Positions 34,821-46,260 are shown, counted from the first letter of the stretch. The stretch is DNA of 64,000 nt from Meandrina meandrites (GCA_963693305.1 OY855903.1:36195251-36259250); one strand, 5' to 3'. Notes: a model not told the origin generated them from the sequence alone. Numbers and translations are program-made.

Positions 34821-35834
34821 TCTTAAAAGGAAAGTTTTCTTTGAGCACATTGTCATTTCAATGTTTGACACAAAATATCCTGCTATTTGAATGATGTAAT
34901 AGCTTAAGGGTATTTATATAATGTTTATATTAATTTCAGTCAACTGCAATTGATCATGTGACAATAATAAAGGTGGAAATGTCTATAATGCTTTCAAAAA
35001 ATTCAATGTGTCCTATGGATCAAGCATTTTTGGGGGTTTGAAGCCTGCTCACCACCCCCACCCCTCCCCACCCCACTCCCCCCATATACATGCAAACATT
35101 TGACTTGCCACTCAAACAATGCTTCAAAAATTTGCTTTAGAGAGTTTGGGTTTGTCTATGCTGTGGTTCTGTTTTTCCCTTGGTACCATTCATTGTCATA
35201 TATTACCATTCACTAAACAACAAAGGAAAATACTAAATTGCATTAAGGGTAAAGGTTCCTGAGACCACAAAACTATAGAAAATCATACACACTTTATAAG
35301 CCCCGAATTTGGACTGTACCCACATTTTTTATGACAGCAACCAACTGCTAATTGGTACATGTCATTTAACATCTGTAAAACCTGTTGCAGTGCCAACTTG
35401 TTTAGGTGTCATTATCAGGGTGTCAAGTGACAACTGAGTGTACCCAGGAAATAGGAAGGACAGTGACCAAAAAATGAATTTTTACCCCTTAATAGGATGC
35501 TTTCTTTCAGTTCTATCCTCAAAACAATCCCAACATCAACTCTGTCCACAACTATGTGAATGCTGGAAATATTTAATATATTTCAACAAGAACAAGAACT
35601 TGTTTACAAACAACATAAAAGTTCAATTTAAAATTTCACCAAATATGTGCATGCAAATAACCATCACTGGAAAAAAGGACTTGAGACCCTGCAAAATATG
35701 AACATGGCAAAGATAAATGAAGCCAGGGCTCCATAGATTTTAGTTGGGCAGGCATACATAGACTGATATCAGAACTTGTCATAAAAAAAGATAAGGATCT
35801 GGTCGTCAATCAAGTTATTAAGACCGATATCAGT
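34821..35834. other. Non-coding between the two inner-element genes
   Basis: Contains a C-rich patch at 35051-35086. No gene. Confidence 0.5.
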
Positions 35835-36838
35835 TTATTTATCCTTCACCAGCTCTTTGAGAATTGCAAACAAAGCCTGGTTTTGCTGCTGCTGCTGGTT
35901 CATCATTGTTAACTGCATTTGCCCTAGTTGCTGAAACTGTTGTTGCTGCTGCTCTTGGAAAGAAGAAAACATAGACTGCTGCTGTGCTTGCTGAAGTGTA
36001 ACCTGCCTGGTCAATTCATCCTGCCTCTTTTCTTGAGTAGCCTGTGCTTGCCTTTGTAACTCTAGCTCTTCTTGCCTGACCTAAAAAAAAAATTCCACTG
36101 TAAATTGCTTTAAATAATTTTAAATTAAAAGTTATTGATTTAAAATAAAATCTAATACCATTAATTTTAGATCATTTTAAAGAATGTAAATATTTAAGAA
36201 AACACTACCCCACAAACTTCTTAGCTTTTTGTAATCATGTATAAATAATGGTTACCGGTACTTAGTATACTCACTCACTCACTCACCCGCTCGCTTGCTT
36301 ACTTACTTACCTTTGCCTGCTCTTTTAAGTAATCAATTGTTTCAGTTCCACTTCTTCGCACTCGCTTTCCTGGTTTGACATCAGGATCTGCACAGCCTGC
36401 ATCCAGCTGTTGTTTCTTTCTTGTCTCTCCCACTCTCTCTAATGCTCTATTGCGCATCTCTTCTGCCTCCTTTTTTTCTTTCTCAATCTTCTCTTTCTTT
36501 CCTTGGGACTGATTTTGTTGTTCTTTATCAGCAGCATCTGACTTCTCACAAATTTCTTCCATTGCGTTGTCGAATTCACTGGGGGGATCTCCCTCTATGC
36601 CACTGGCCTTTTCTTCCTCTGCCATTTTCTTTTTGTATTTCTTTATAAGAGTGAGATTTATCCTGTCCCTCACAGACCTTGCATTGACTGCAAATTTTGG
36701 ATCTGGCACTGCATTGAGGTGAAAGGCTATAACCTCCCAAAGACTTGATCTTTCTCTACTGCCTTTTGGTTCTGAGAAAGGGTCAACAGCCAATACCTCT
36801 CTCACCAGAAGGATATCATGATCTTTGGTCCAATGCAT
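35835..36838 (-). CDS. Myb/SANT-like accessory protein of the inner element, two exons
   Basis: Exon 1 runs from the ATG at 36838 to 36311 (GGCAAAG|GTAAGT) and exon 2 from 36080 (TTTTTTTTAG acceptor) to TAA at 35835. The joined frame is 257 residues and open. Residues 1-75 form the Myb-like fold (MHWTKDHDILLVREVLAVDP, then SLWEVIAFHLNAV, RSVRDRINLTLIKKYKKK). The middle is a charged coiled coil (KKEKIEKEKKEAEEMRN). The tail is Gln-rich (QQAQQQSMFSSFQEQQQQQF, then MMNQQQQQQNQ). Such proteins in PIF/Harbinger elements bind the transposase and help its nuclear import and DNA binding. The donor lies within a GTAA/GTGA microsatellite. Confidence 0.8.
36265..36311. repeat. Tetranucleotide repeat at a splice donor
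   Basis: ACTCACTCACTCACTCACCC then GCTCGCTTGCTTACTTACTT. On the minus strand it reads GTAAGTAAGTAAGCAAGCGA and onward, so the first intron of the Myb-like gene begins in a run of GTAAG/GTGAG units. Confidence 0.85.
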
Positions 36839-38019
36839 TGGTCCAGACCTGGAAAGGGAAAAACAACACTTTAAAATATACCATTTATGACACCACAGTC
36901 AAGGACAACAAAAGAAATACAAAATGTTGAAAACTGTTCTCGATGTGTAGTAATTTTGTTAGTTTTGAAAGGTCAGTCCATGTTATGATAACATTGAGAC
37001 AGGTCAACAGGTTTTAGTTTTCAGTCAAGTTGTATTAGGCTTTATATATTAATCCATTCTTGTTTTATAATTTACATTTAAAGAACTTACATGACTCAGG
37101 TCTTGAATTTTCTTGAATCAATCTATTACAAATGAGCAAGACTACAATAAGTAAATAAGCATTTAAATTTAACACAAAAGGATGAATTGTTATTGTTTCC
37201 AACTTTGTACAATGTCTACTCTGATAATTATTTCAGTGCATAAAGGTGTCCTAATTTAAAGTATAGTTGTTTTCATACATGCGAGACTTTCAATAGCATA
37301 GGTACACAACGAATAAAATTACATAGGCCGAAAGACAAAGCTGCAGACTTTTGTCGCCCTTTGTTTTGAGGTTTTAATTTTCAACATACCATCGTTTTTC
37401 CTAATTAATTTCGACCAGAACATAAAAGCCACCGACGGCACTTGAAAGAACACCTAAAACTTGTCTTAAGCAGCTTGTAATATTAAAGCAGTGAGCTAAT
37501 ATTTTGCCTTTTTAATGCCAGGACGTTGTTGGCGGACGCCTCCCGCCATACCAATCTTCTGAGAAAATTTTGATAAATTTCGCAGTATTCACCGTTTGTC
37601 AGTCTTGGTGCAAATCAACTTGGACGTCTTGACAAGTCTTAATTTGAACAAGAAGGAAAAGCAAGTAATACACATTGAAAAATAACGAAAAACGCGCAAA
37701 AAAGTTTGGAGTTTAAAGGAATTGACAGTGGCTGTGAAATTATTGCCGCCACCAGATTTCTCCAGTTTGAGTCAATTATCTCGCATAAATTGTGACAAAA
37801 AAGTCATGTCGACTATCTTTACAGTTTCTTAAATACCATTTGATATTAAGTATTTCGTTTAAGAGCAAAATACAGAACAAAATTTGTGAAATGCTACTTA
37901 CATTGCACCCACGTTTTCAGGCGACGCCAAAAGCAGCCAGTTCACGTCGGGCCCCCGAGCAGAACGTCAAGATTTTTCCCGCCAAACATGCGCAGTACGT
38001 TATTTGGGTTTTCCCTCGC
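36839..38019. other. Non-coding 5' side of the Myb-like gene
   Basis: Promoter region expected here. No motif stands out. Confidence 0.4.
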
Positions 38020-38056
38020 GTTTCCCCGTTCCCGTTGCAGTTCCCGTTGTCGGTGC

Positions 38057-39115
38057 TTAAAGTCCCTTGTACCTGCGAAGAACCTGCACCAGTTTCAGGA
38101 GAATTTCCTGATCCTCCTTCCTTCTCTTCTCCGCTCTCTCCTCCTCTCGCCTCTCTCTTGCAGCTTCAGCTTCGAGGAAGCTCTTGTCCGCCGCTTGCTG
38201 ATACTCTACAAAGGACTCGAACACTTTGTCGAACTTTGCAAATACATCAGAGGAGGTTTTCCTCTTTTTATTTGCTTTCAACATGGCCGACTGACGGGGC
38301 TCCGACTTCTTTGTTTCATCGGCTTTTGAACCTGAAGGAACAACATGGCGGCCGCAACACTTCAATCGGTTGCATAAACATTACAGCCAAGAGAGAAATA
38401 AAACATCTATTGACTTGTGGTATACTTATCTCAATATTGCACTGTTTTACTGATACATCTATCTTGTGTCTGCTTGTTCGCAAATGAAAAACATGCATGC
38501 ATACGCATAGACTGAAGAAAATTTTCACAGACGACCGGGCGTCACATGTTGCTGTTGGAAACAATTCTTTTGTCTGGCCCTCCAATCGGAGAGCATTTTA
38601 CATCGCTTACCTGTCACCGCTGTCACACAATTGACAACACTGGGACCAACACTCGGAGGTTTGTCAACGTTTTGTTTGCTGGAGCCTGGGATGTTTACGT
38701 TGGGTTCAACGTTTTCTGCTCTTGCTTTTTCGACATCATTGTTGCCATCGATGGAAACTGTTGCGGACTTAATTATCACCTTTGGCTTCGTGCATGGCTT
38801 ATCGGACAAAAGTTCGTCCACTTCGTCGAAGAAAGCCGGCTTCTTCTTTGGTGTGGCATTTCCCGTTTTGCTACATTCGTCTTTGTAGCTCCTGTAGGCG
38901 CTTATCAGGGTATGTATTTGCGTCTTGCAGCTACAGTCATCTCTGTCTTCATACCCTGCTGCTCGAAGATATGCTGCAATCTCTAACCATATAGGCTTTT
39001 TTCTTGTGCATGAATTGAGCTGCAACTGGATATTTTCATCTCCCCACTTTTCAAGGAGAAGAAGCGTTTCTTGGTGTTCCCAAACTCTTCCGCGAGTTTT
39101 TGTCTTGGCGGCCAT
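38057..39115 (-). CDS. Myb/SANT-like accessory protein of the outer Harbinger, two exons
   Basis: Exon 1 runs from the ATG at 39115 to 38611 (GTGACAG|GTAAGC) and exon 2 from 38331 (TTCCTTCAG acceptor) to 38057. The joined frame is 259 residues. The N-terminus is a Myb_DNA-bind_4-like domain (RVWEHQETLLLLEKWGDENI, then PIWLEIAAYLRAAG, CKTQIHTLISAYRSYKDE). The C-terminus is a basic/acidic coiled coil (FAKFDKVFESFVEYQQAADK, then EAARERREEERAEKRRKED). The final residues and the TAA stop come from the TIR of the inner element; without that insertion about a dozen other codons would follow. The loss is minor. It probably partners the transposase at 28863-30109. Confidence 0.82.
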
Positions 39116-39371
39116 TTTGAATGTGTTTTATTAAACATGATTGTTAAACTACCTCGCGAGGTTGTTTTGTTCAACACGGTTTAAGACGTGTTTTGTTAAA
39201 CGCGCCTGCAGTGTGAACGGCTAGTTTAATTAAACCTGTTTATCAAAACATGTTTAAGCTTTGGTGTGAACGGGGTATAAGCTAGCAAACTGCAAGCGAA
39301 GTTATCGCAACGGCTACTCCCCGTATATGTGGTTGGAAAGTTTCCTCAGCGCGCATACTCGATGCATGACG

Positions 39372-42300
39372 TTTTTTTTTTTTTTTTCCAATTTTTATTT
39401 CTCAACTACAAAGGTTTCTTTTACAAATACACATATAAGTAAAAAGAAAGGAATACAAAATGACAATGACGAGAAAAAAAAAACACACTGCGAATATACT
39501 TTACATTTCGCAAAAAGCTACTTACCTACAAATACATACAAAACTATCAGCTAAAAACATACATCTTACTAACACTACAGGGCACTACAGGAGTTTAACA
39601 TTGCTTACTAATTGTACTTACAAAAGAGAAAAACAATAAAGGTCAATATTTAAAATCAAAAAAGTTAGGAACACTGTCATTGAAATATAAAGGAGAGACA
39701 AAGTGGCAGGCTTAAACTAGAGAGCTGTAGTTCAGAGTCTACAACATTTTGGAAAGAAGTACTATATAAAAGCAGAGATAAAAGAACTCCATTTACTAAA
39801 GTGCTTCAAAAGCGCATCGTTTTTTCTTGCAATAAAGGTTTCTAATTTGTATATTGCTTTAAGTTTAGCCTTAAATACCGCTAATGATGGATTAATTTTG
39901 TCCAATTTACACCTGTAAATAAAGAATTTTGCTAACAAAATTATGTGATTTAACACCATACCATCCTCCCTTGGGTCGAAATTTCCGAACAAGACATCTA
40001 ACAATGTTATCTCATTTATTTCAATACCGTGAACAGACAACCAAGATAGTACTTCTTTCCAAAAGACATCAATAACTTTACACGAGAAGAACAAATGCTC
40101 GGTGGATTCTACCTCTTTCTTACAAAACGTACAAAGAGGGGAATCTGTGATTTTAAACGCAAACAGTTTTTCATTTGTATAAACAATACGATTTAAAAAT
40201 TTATATTGGAAGGCTCTTAATTTCGTGTCTAAAGTAACATTAAAAGCTAAAGAGTAAACTTGTTTCCATCTATCTTCTGAGAGGGTTGGGTACTGTTTCT
40301 CCCATTTGGCTCGAGCAGTAGGCGGGACCGCCTTAAAAGAAAGAAATTCCCTATACACAGTTTTTGAAGAACAGCTTAGAACATCTAACGTCTCACCTTT
40401 TACTGGCAAATAAAATGAGTTTTCATTAAAATCAATTAGTTTAGTAGACGAGTTGTTTTTTATAATGGAGCGCCACCCACTAGGAATAGCATTTACTATC
40501 CCCATCAAGATAAACAAATGACTTGGTGACAAGTTAGCCTTTAAAACCTTTTCACTTTTAAGAAAAACACCACCTTTTGAAATCAGATCTCCGATCTTAA
40601 TTATCCCACATTTGTGAAAAAAGGGTTGATATATAGATTTACCTTGACTTAATAAGTTCTTATTGTTCCAGATTACTTGATTCATTATATCTTCGTTCTT
40701 AACGACTTCTGTCTTTGAGAGAATAGCCCATGCATCAAGACAGTCTTTATAGAACAAAGGTAGATAAATGGGTAATTTACTGGTGTCAAACTGACACTTC
40801 AAAATAAACTTGCCACCCACTTTGTCCAAATAATAATCGAGAAAGAACTTCCAAGAGCTAATTGAGTCTTCAAGGTATTTCTTTAAGCACATGATTCTTT
40901 GAGCGTTAATCATACACTCTATATCCAGCATCTTCAGACCACCATATTCAATATCATTAATCAGAGCCAGACGTTTGACCTTGTCCTTGCCATTCCAAAT
41001 AAAATTATACAGTTCTTTGTTTACTGCTTGGATGAGATCTTTTGAAACGTAAATAAGCGACGCTTTTGACATGAACTTTGGGATAGCAAAAGATTTGACA
41101 ATCTGAATTTTCCCTAGAAGTGTTAACCCTCTCCATTTCCACATATTCAGTGTTTTTTGACCGATTTGAGGATTCCCTCAAAGTTCTCCTTTTTCTTTAA
41201 TGAACAGTTGTAACTCCAATGAACACCTAGGATTTTTACCGATGTCATGAAATTGCATGGGAAGTATTCTCGTTTTTTCAGTCCCAGACTAAAAAACTCT
41301 GTCTTCTCTTTGTTCACTTTAAGGCCCGAAACAGCTGTAAATTCTTCCAAACAGCTAAGAAGATGTTCATAAGAAAGATTGTCTTTCAAAAAACATGACA
41401 TGTCATCCGCGAACAAAGCAAGTTTTACTTCTTTTTTTCCAATTTTGATACCTTGGATATGTTTGTTTTGTCTTATACTGGACGTAAGGATTTCTAAACT
41501 TAAAATAAACAACAGCGGGGAAAGAGGATCACCTTGCCTCACACCCCTGTCAACTGCAAAATAATTTGAGGCGAAACCGTTATTCATTACACAACTTGAT
41601 ACCTTTGAATAAAAAGTGCGAATCCATTGCACAAAAAATGGTCCGAAGTTAAACGCTTGAAGAACTTTGAACAAAAACTGATGATTTAATGAGTCAAAGG
41701 CTTTTTCAAAGTCTATCGTAATTAAGATTCCTGCGATGTTAGCCTGTTTTGTATATTCTATTACGTCATCAATTGTCCTGACAGCGTCAAAAATTGATCT
41801 CCCTTTCACATAAGCGTTTTGATTGTGATGAATCAGGTTTGGTAGAATAGATTCTAAACGTTTGGCTAGCGCTTTAGAAGCGATCTTTGTGTCTACATTA
41901 ATTAGAGATATTGGTCTCCAATTTTTAATGAGTCTTTTGTCTTTACCCTTTTTTTCCAACAAGGTGATAACTGCTTGCTTTTGGGAGTTTGATAATTCTC
42001 CATGTTCGTGTGCGTAATTAAAACAAGCCACCAGATGTTTCCCGAAGATTGACCAAAACCCTAGGTAAAACTCTGCTGTAAGCCCATCATTACCTGGTGT
42101 TTTATTCTTTTGAAATGATTTTAGTGAACTGTAGCATTCACTGATTGTCAATTTCTCTTCACACTTTTGTTTTTGAGAGTCGGACAGTGCCGGCATAGAT
42201 ATTTTTCCTAACAATGAATCCATTAACGTTGCGCTACACGAGTCTTTTTGATAAAGGTTTGAATAAAAACTACTGAGTTCGTCCAAGATCACCTTGGGAT

Positions 42301-43999
42301 TTGTGGTTAAAGTTTCATTTCGTGTAAAAAATTTTCGAATTGAGCACTTTTTACCTCTTGAACTTTCTAGGTTTAAGAAATACTTGTTACTTTTTTCCCC
42401 TTCTTCGTACCATCTGGCTCTTGAACGGATTATCGCCCCTTGTGCGATGTATTCATAAAGAAGGTCATATTCAGTTTTGAGAATCTCCAATCTATTTAAA
42501 TTTTCAACTGACGGATTCTGATCGCACACTGACTTACAGTGACGTAAATTTTCTTCAACTTCCAACAGTTTTGATTTTCTTTCTCTAGCTTTTTTTTTGC
42601 TGTAAGATATGGTGTCCTGTCTTATTTTATATTTAATTAGATCCCATAGCAGTCTCGGGTCTTTGACATCCTCAAATTCTTTTAACCATAATTGATAGTT
42701 ACTTTTTATGATATCTACATAGGTGCTGTCATTTAAGAGGCTAGCATTAAATTTCCAGAAGGACGGGCCACGTGTTTGGTTCTCTACACTCTTAATGATC
42801 AATGTTATTCCCGAGTGATCAGTTTTAATAGAGGGTATAATTTTGACTTGATCGATGTCTTCTTGGAGTGCATTGTCAACTAACCAGAAATCCAGCCTCC
42901 TTTGCACAACCGGTGTTTTCTGCCGCCATGTGAAAGATTTTGTGTCCGGATTCCTCACTCTCCAAATATCTACAAGGTCATATGATGAACAAATGTTTTC
43001 GATTCTTTTAACTGATTCCTTTAATTTTGGGTTGCCCCCATAACCATCGAGTTTTGGATCCATGATAACGTTGAAATCTCCACCAACTATAATTCTACAA
43101 TCTTCGTCGATATACATGTCGTCTAACTCATCTTTAATATTATCGAAAAAAAGGTTTTGTTCACTTGTTTTGTTTGGAGCGTAAATATTCACAAATAAGA
43201 ACTTCTGATCTTGTACTAAAGCTTCCAAAATGATGAAACGACCTTGACTGTCTTGACGCACAGACTTTAGCTCAAATTCTAAGGAATTTTTTATCAAGAT
43301 TAGGACGCCCCTACCGTGCTGAGAGCCATGGGAGAAAAACATGTTCCCTTTCCATTGCATTTTCCAACTGTTTTCGATTTCTATAGTGCTATACGTTTCC
43401 TGTAAGAAACAAATGTCCGCTTGTTGTTTCATTAGCCACGCAAAAATTGCCTTGCGCTTTTCGAATGTGCGAATCCCTCGAGCATTTAGAGAAACTAATT
43501 TAAATGCAATACTCATTTGATTCCCGCGAGAAAAATTGCACTATTCGCCACTTGACAGAACTCATTGTTCAGAAACATTCCCAAGCTTAAAGAAAGATAA
43601 ACTACGAACATTGATTGACCTTTAAGCGAATACAGCAACGTTACTCCTAATACTAAATTATAACATTGACAAACAAGAAAATTTACAGGCAGCCAGATAA
43701 AACTGTTGTGCTGCCGTTGAACGAATCGGGGTATATAAATTAGCAAAAGAAAAAACAAACCATAAACTAAGCTTATAAAGAAACACATAAACACAGATAA
43801 ATAAATAATAACTTAAGCGGAGAGATTGAATATACTAAGAATTTTCCTCTTTCCCTCCGAAGTCTTCAGCTTTTCGAAGAAAGTTACTATTGGCTTTTAA
43901 CATAAGATCATAAGCCCAAGAATTTCATTTAAATAGCGAAAAACATCGGAGAGCTAAAAGAGCGCGTCTACTCTTCCCGCATACCTCGACCCAGTCCCC
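39372..43999 (-). mobile_element. Full-length L1-like LINE with 15-bp target-site duplication
   Basis: ACTCGATGCATGACG occurs at 39357-39371 and again at 44000-44014. Next to the left copy a run of about 17 T (39372-39388) marks the poly(A) tail of a minus-strand insertion. The interior encodes endonuclease, RT and a Cys-rich C-terminus. The 5' UTR is about 43517-43999 and the 3' UTR about 39389-39761, both without genes. No 5' truncation is apparent. Confidence 0.92.
39762..43516 (-). CDS. LINE endonuclease/reverse transcriptase, single frameshift
   Basis: The first frame (43516-41147, 789 residues) starts MSIAFKLVSLNARGIRTFEK. It has an APE-like endonuclease (CFLQETYST, IVGGDFNVIMDP, KTDHSGITLI) and the RT core (KNWRPISLINVDTKIASKAL, ITIDFEKAFDSLNHQ, DRGVRQGDPLSPLLFIL, LALFADDMSCFL). 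The second frame (41144-39762, 460 residues) continues the thumb (MWKWRGLTLLGKIQIVKSF) and ends with a zinc-binding C-terminus (CTFCKKEVESTEHLFFSCKV). The frames differ by one base at an A6 run near 41156-41161. One extra A would make a single protein of about 1,250 residues. This may be a mutation or an assembly error in a homopolymer. There is no separate ORF1. Confidence 0.9.
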
Positions 44000-44029
44000 A
44001 CTCGATGCATGACGTGGCGTAGCGTTGCG

Positions 44030-44490
44030 ACAGGAATTACAACTGGCAACTGTCCAAGCTGGCTGTGGGAAATGAACTGATTACTGCAGTAACTGTTGTA
44101 ATTATAATGATAATGATAATAATAATAGTAAGACACAGCCATTTCCTTTTCCCAGGCTATTCCACTAGTCAACTCCGAGTTCGGGATCAATAACTTGCTT
44201 GGGGAAAATGGAGGTCAGGAGAAATATTTGCTTACGACTTGTGCTGGGATCCAAAAACAGTCTGTATTACATTGGTTAAATTTAAGAATGCTGTATTACA
44301 CTAGAAGGTGATTTTTTTGTTAAGTTATTTATTGCATTGAAAGTCGGAGGAAAACAGTCTGTATTACATTGGTTAAATTTAAGAATGCTGTATTACACTA
44401 CAAAGTGATTTATTGTTAAGTTATTTATTGCAGTGAAAGTCAGAGGAAATGTAGTTGATAGATATGCTAAAAAATACCTGTAACAAAGTC
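44030..44490. repeat. Dispersed repeat, copy B, with internal 94-bp tandem
   Basis: Matches copy A at 27430-28115. The unit beginning AAACAGTCTGTATTACATTG occurs at about 44261 and again at about 44354, a tandem duplication. An imperfect TAATGATAATAATAATAG microsatellite lies at 44102-44130. Confidence 0.8.
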
Positions 44491-44514
44491 ATGTCTCAGT
44501 TACGGTGGCCCATA

Positions 44515-44800
44515 GGGACATGCTGCAATTTTAAATAGTTTCTGCTGCAAATTTAAGTGTTGCTGCAATTTTAAATAGTTTCTGCTGCACACGTAAGAGT
44601 TGCTGCAATTTTAAATAGTTTTCTGCAAACAAATTCAAGTTGCTGCAATTTAAAGAAACTTGCTGCAATTTTCTTTAAGTTGCTGCAAAAATAAAGTTGG
44701 TGCAAAAATAAAAAAGTTGCTGCAAAAATAAAAAGTTGCTGCAAAAATAAAAACGTTGCTGCAAATAAAATGAAATTGCTGCATAAATAAAAATAAAATA
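44515..44800. repeat. TTGCTGCAA minisatellite
   Basis: More than ten irregular units, each with GTTGCTGCAA followed by AT-rich filler such as TTTTAAATAGTTTC or AAATAAAAA. Spacing is 17-40 bp. Non-coding. Confidence 0.9.
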
Positions 44801-44929
44801 TAATACAGACACATCATGGCTGGGGAGGTCTGGACCAATTCCCAGAGGCTGCGATCCTGTTGCTCAGCAGCAAACGATGCACAAGACAGAAGCCATGTTG
44901 CTTCCAGGAGTTATTTTTTCCTATTGAAG

Positions 44930-45020
44930 ATGTTCTACTCTTCCTGTGGAGAACAATGCCCACTGGAGGCAAACTTTTGTCACAACTGCGGACATCGTAT
45001 ATTGTTAGATTTGTCAACTT
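44930..45020 (+). pseudogene. Zinc-ribbon fragment, inverted relative to 45545-45919
   Basis: The plus strand encodes CGEQCPLEANFCHNCGHRI, a two-CxxC zinc ribbon. A 37-bp stretch (starting GGAGGCAAACTTTTGTCACA) is an exact inverted copy of 45810-45845. Confidence 0.6.
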
Positions 45021-45079
45021 CCAACCAGATTATTCGTCTACTGTATCCACAGATGCAGCCATGGATTGGGAACCCATAA

Positions 45080-45540
45080 GATTTCAATTTATCATAGCCT
45101 AGGAGTCAAGAACATGCATCATTAAAATATAACTTCATTTCAAAGATCCTAATGGTCAGAAAATTGTATATATGTTCCATGTCTTGGGACCACTAAAGCT
45201 AAGTGTTGACTTTATGGCCCTCATTCCCAACCAGACTTCATTGATTACAGAGTTTTTGGTAAAAGCAATAACTAATTGTTAATTCATTAAAGTAAAATTA
45301 ATGAAAGTCAACATCCCAGAAACAATTACGGTACCTGATTGTGCACCACTCATTTGACACCCCCGGATCCCCCCCGGGCATTAGCGGGGTAGGGGGGGCT
45401 TTCACTTCAGATTCACTCCATTTTTTTCCCCCATTAGGATCGTTTTGTGTCAGGGCTCCAGTTAAAATAGCTCTGCTAAATTGGATGCTCCTGAGTAAAT
45501 ACTGATTTAAATAAATAAATCCCAGAAAGGGGTGGCTGGG
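45080..45540. other. No recognised gene
   Basis: Contains a C/G-rich block at 45360-45400 (CCCCCGGATCCCCCCCGGGC and partner G runs), able to form a hairpin. Confidence 0.4.
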
Positions 45541-45544
45541 AACA

Positions 45545-45919
45545 CAGCTTATAAACAAGATTTAATATCAGCTCCTTGCATCTCTTGCTTTACGAGATCT
45601 CGCACAACATCTTCGCCATGGTTAGCTTCTTTTCTCTTTAACCCTAAATCTCTCAACTTCCTCTTTAGTGTTCTGACATGCATTCGAAAACAATCTTGTT
45701 TTTCCAACAAACCCACAATCGCTTGGTAAGATAACCACGATGAAAGTACCCCTTAATGACCTTAATTAGCTCATCGACACCAGCTGCATCCTCAGTGACG
45801 TTATGCTGTATACGATGTCCGCAGTTGTGACAAAAGTTTGCCTCCACGTGATTAGAACGAGGAACCGTTTGCACCTTTACAACTCCAACTTGCATATTGA
45901 TTAGTTTTACTGAACTCAT
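45545..45919 (-). pseudogene. N-terminal fragment of an integrase-core-type repeat protein
   Basis: The minus strand shows a zinc ribbon end (EANFCHNCGHRIQ), then VDELIKVIKGYFHRGYLT. After a frameshift near 45733 come YQAIVGLLEKQDCFRMHVRT, LKRKLRDLGLKRKEA and EDVVRDLVKQEMQGA. I recall this arrangement upstream of an integrase core (rve-like) domain in cnidarian repeat proteins. The catalytic domain is missing here. Confidence 0.5.
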
Positions 45920-46260
45920 TAAAAACTGAGTTCACTCGCAAGGGTTGACACCTTTGAATTTCCTTGTTCACAGCTGAACTACTTTTCGTTAAATTTCCTA
46001 CACTTTGATGGTAAGTTAGAATCCTTTTCGGTAGAAACTTAGGTAAAGTTATTAGCTTTTAACCTAGCAAGTTGTTTTTGTGTGTAAGAATCTAGTTCTT
46101 AAGATATTTCTTACTTTACAAAATTTTTCACTAACAAAGAAACCATTACATCATTTTGGTTTCCTTTGCTCTTGAGAGATGGGACATCTGGAAACACCTA
46201 GTTTTTGCATATCAATAGCACTTAATCTTGTGGAAAAGTAATTAAATTTAGTGATCCGCA
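45920..46260. other. No recognised gene
   Basis: AT-rich spacer. Confidence 0.4.

Larger units (their letters stand above)
33418..38066. mobile_element. Inner two-gene DDE element with 47-bp TIR and 5-bp TSD
   Basis: The termini at 33418-33464 and 38020-38066 match in 45 of 47 positions, starting GGGACTTTAAGCACCGACAA. TTGTA lies at 33413-33417 and 38067-38071. Inside are a two-exon DDE_Tnp_4 transposase (plus) and a two-exon Myb-like gene (minus), converging, like a PIF/Harbinger. The 5-bp duplication is longer than the usual 3 bp, so it may be a distinct lineage. It interrupts the last codons of the outer element's Myb-like gene. Confidence 0.88.
28669..39277. mobile_element. PIF/Harbinger element (outer), with nested insertions
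   Basis: TACCCCGTTCACACCAA at 28669-28685 is mirrored exactly at 39261-39277. TAA lies at 28666-28668 and 39278-39280, the 3-bp TWA duplication typical of PIF/Harbinger. The ends carry subterminal GTTTAA/TTAAAC arrays and a second CGTTCACAC copy about 80 bp in on the left (28754) and 60 bp in on the right (39211). It encodes a DDE transposase (28863-30109) and a Myb/SANT-like protein (39115-38057), converging. A 4,649-bp element and a 282-bp MITE sit inside. Without the larger insertion it would be about 5.95 kb. Confidence 0.88.

Noticed and set aside
37792..38487. Long plus-strand frame across the inner-element end
   Set aside because: It is antisense to the Myb-like gene and crosses a transposon boundary.
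38546..38986. Plus-strand Cys-rich frame
   Set aside because: Antisense shadow of the outer Myb-like exon 1.
41147..41161. Programmed ribosomal frameshift in the LINE
   Set aside because: There is no slippery heptamer plus pseudoknot I can support; a one-base loss in an A-run is simpler.
44521..44800. TTGCTGCAA repeats as a CRISPR or regulatory array
   Set aside because: Spacing is irregular and filler is low-complexity; best read as a minisatellite.
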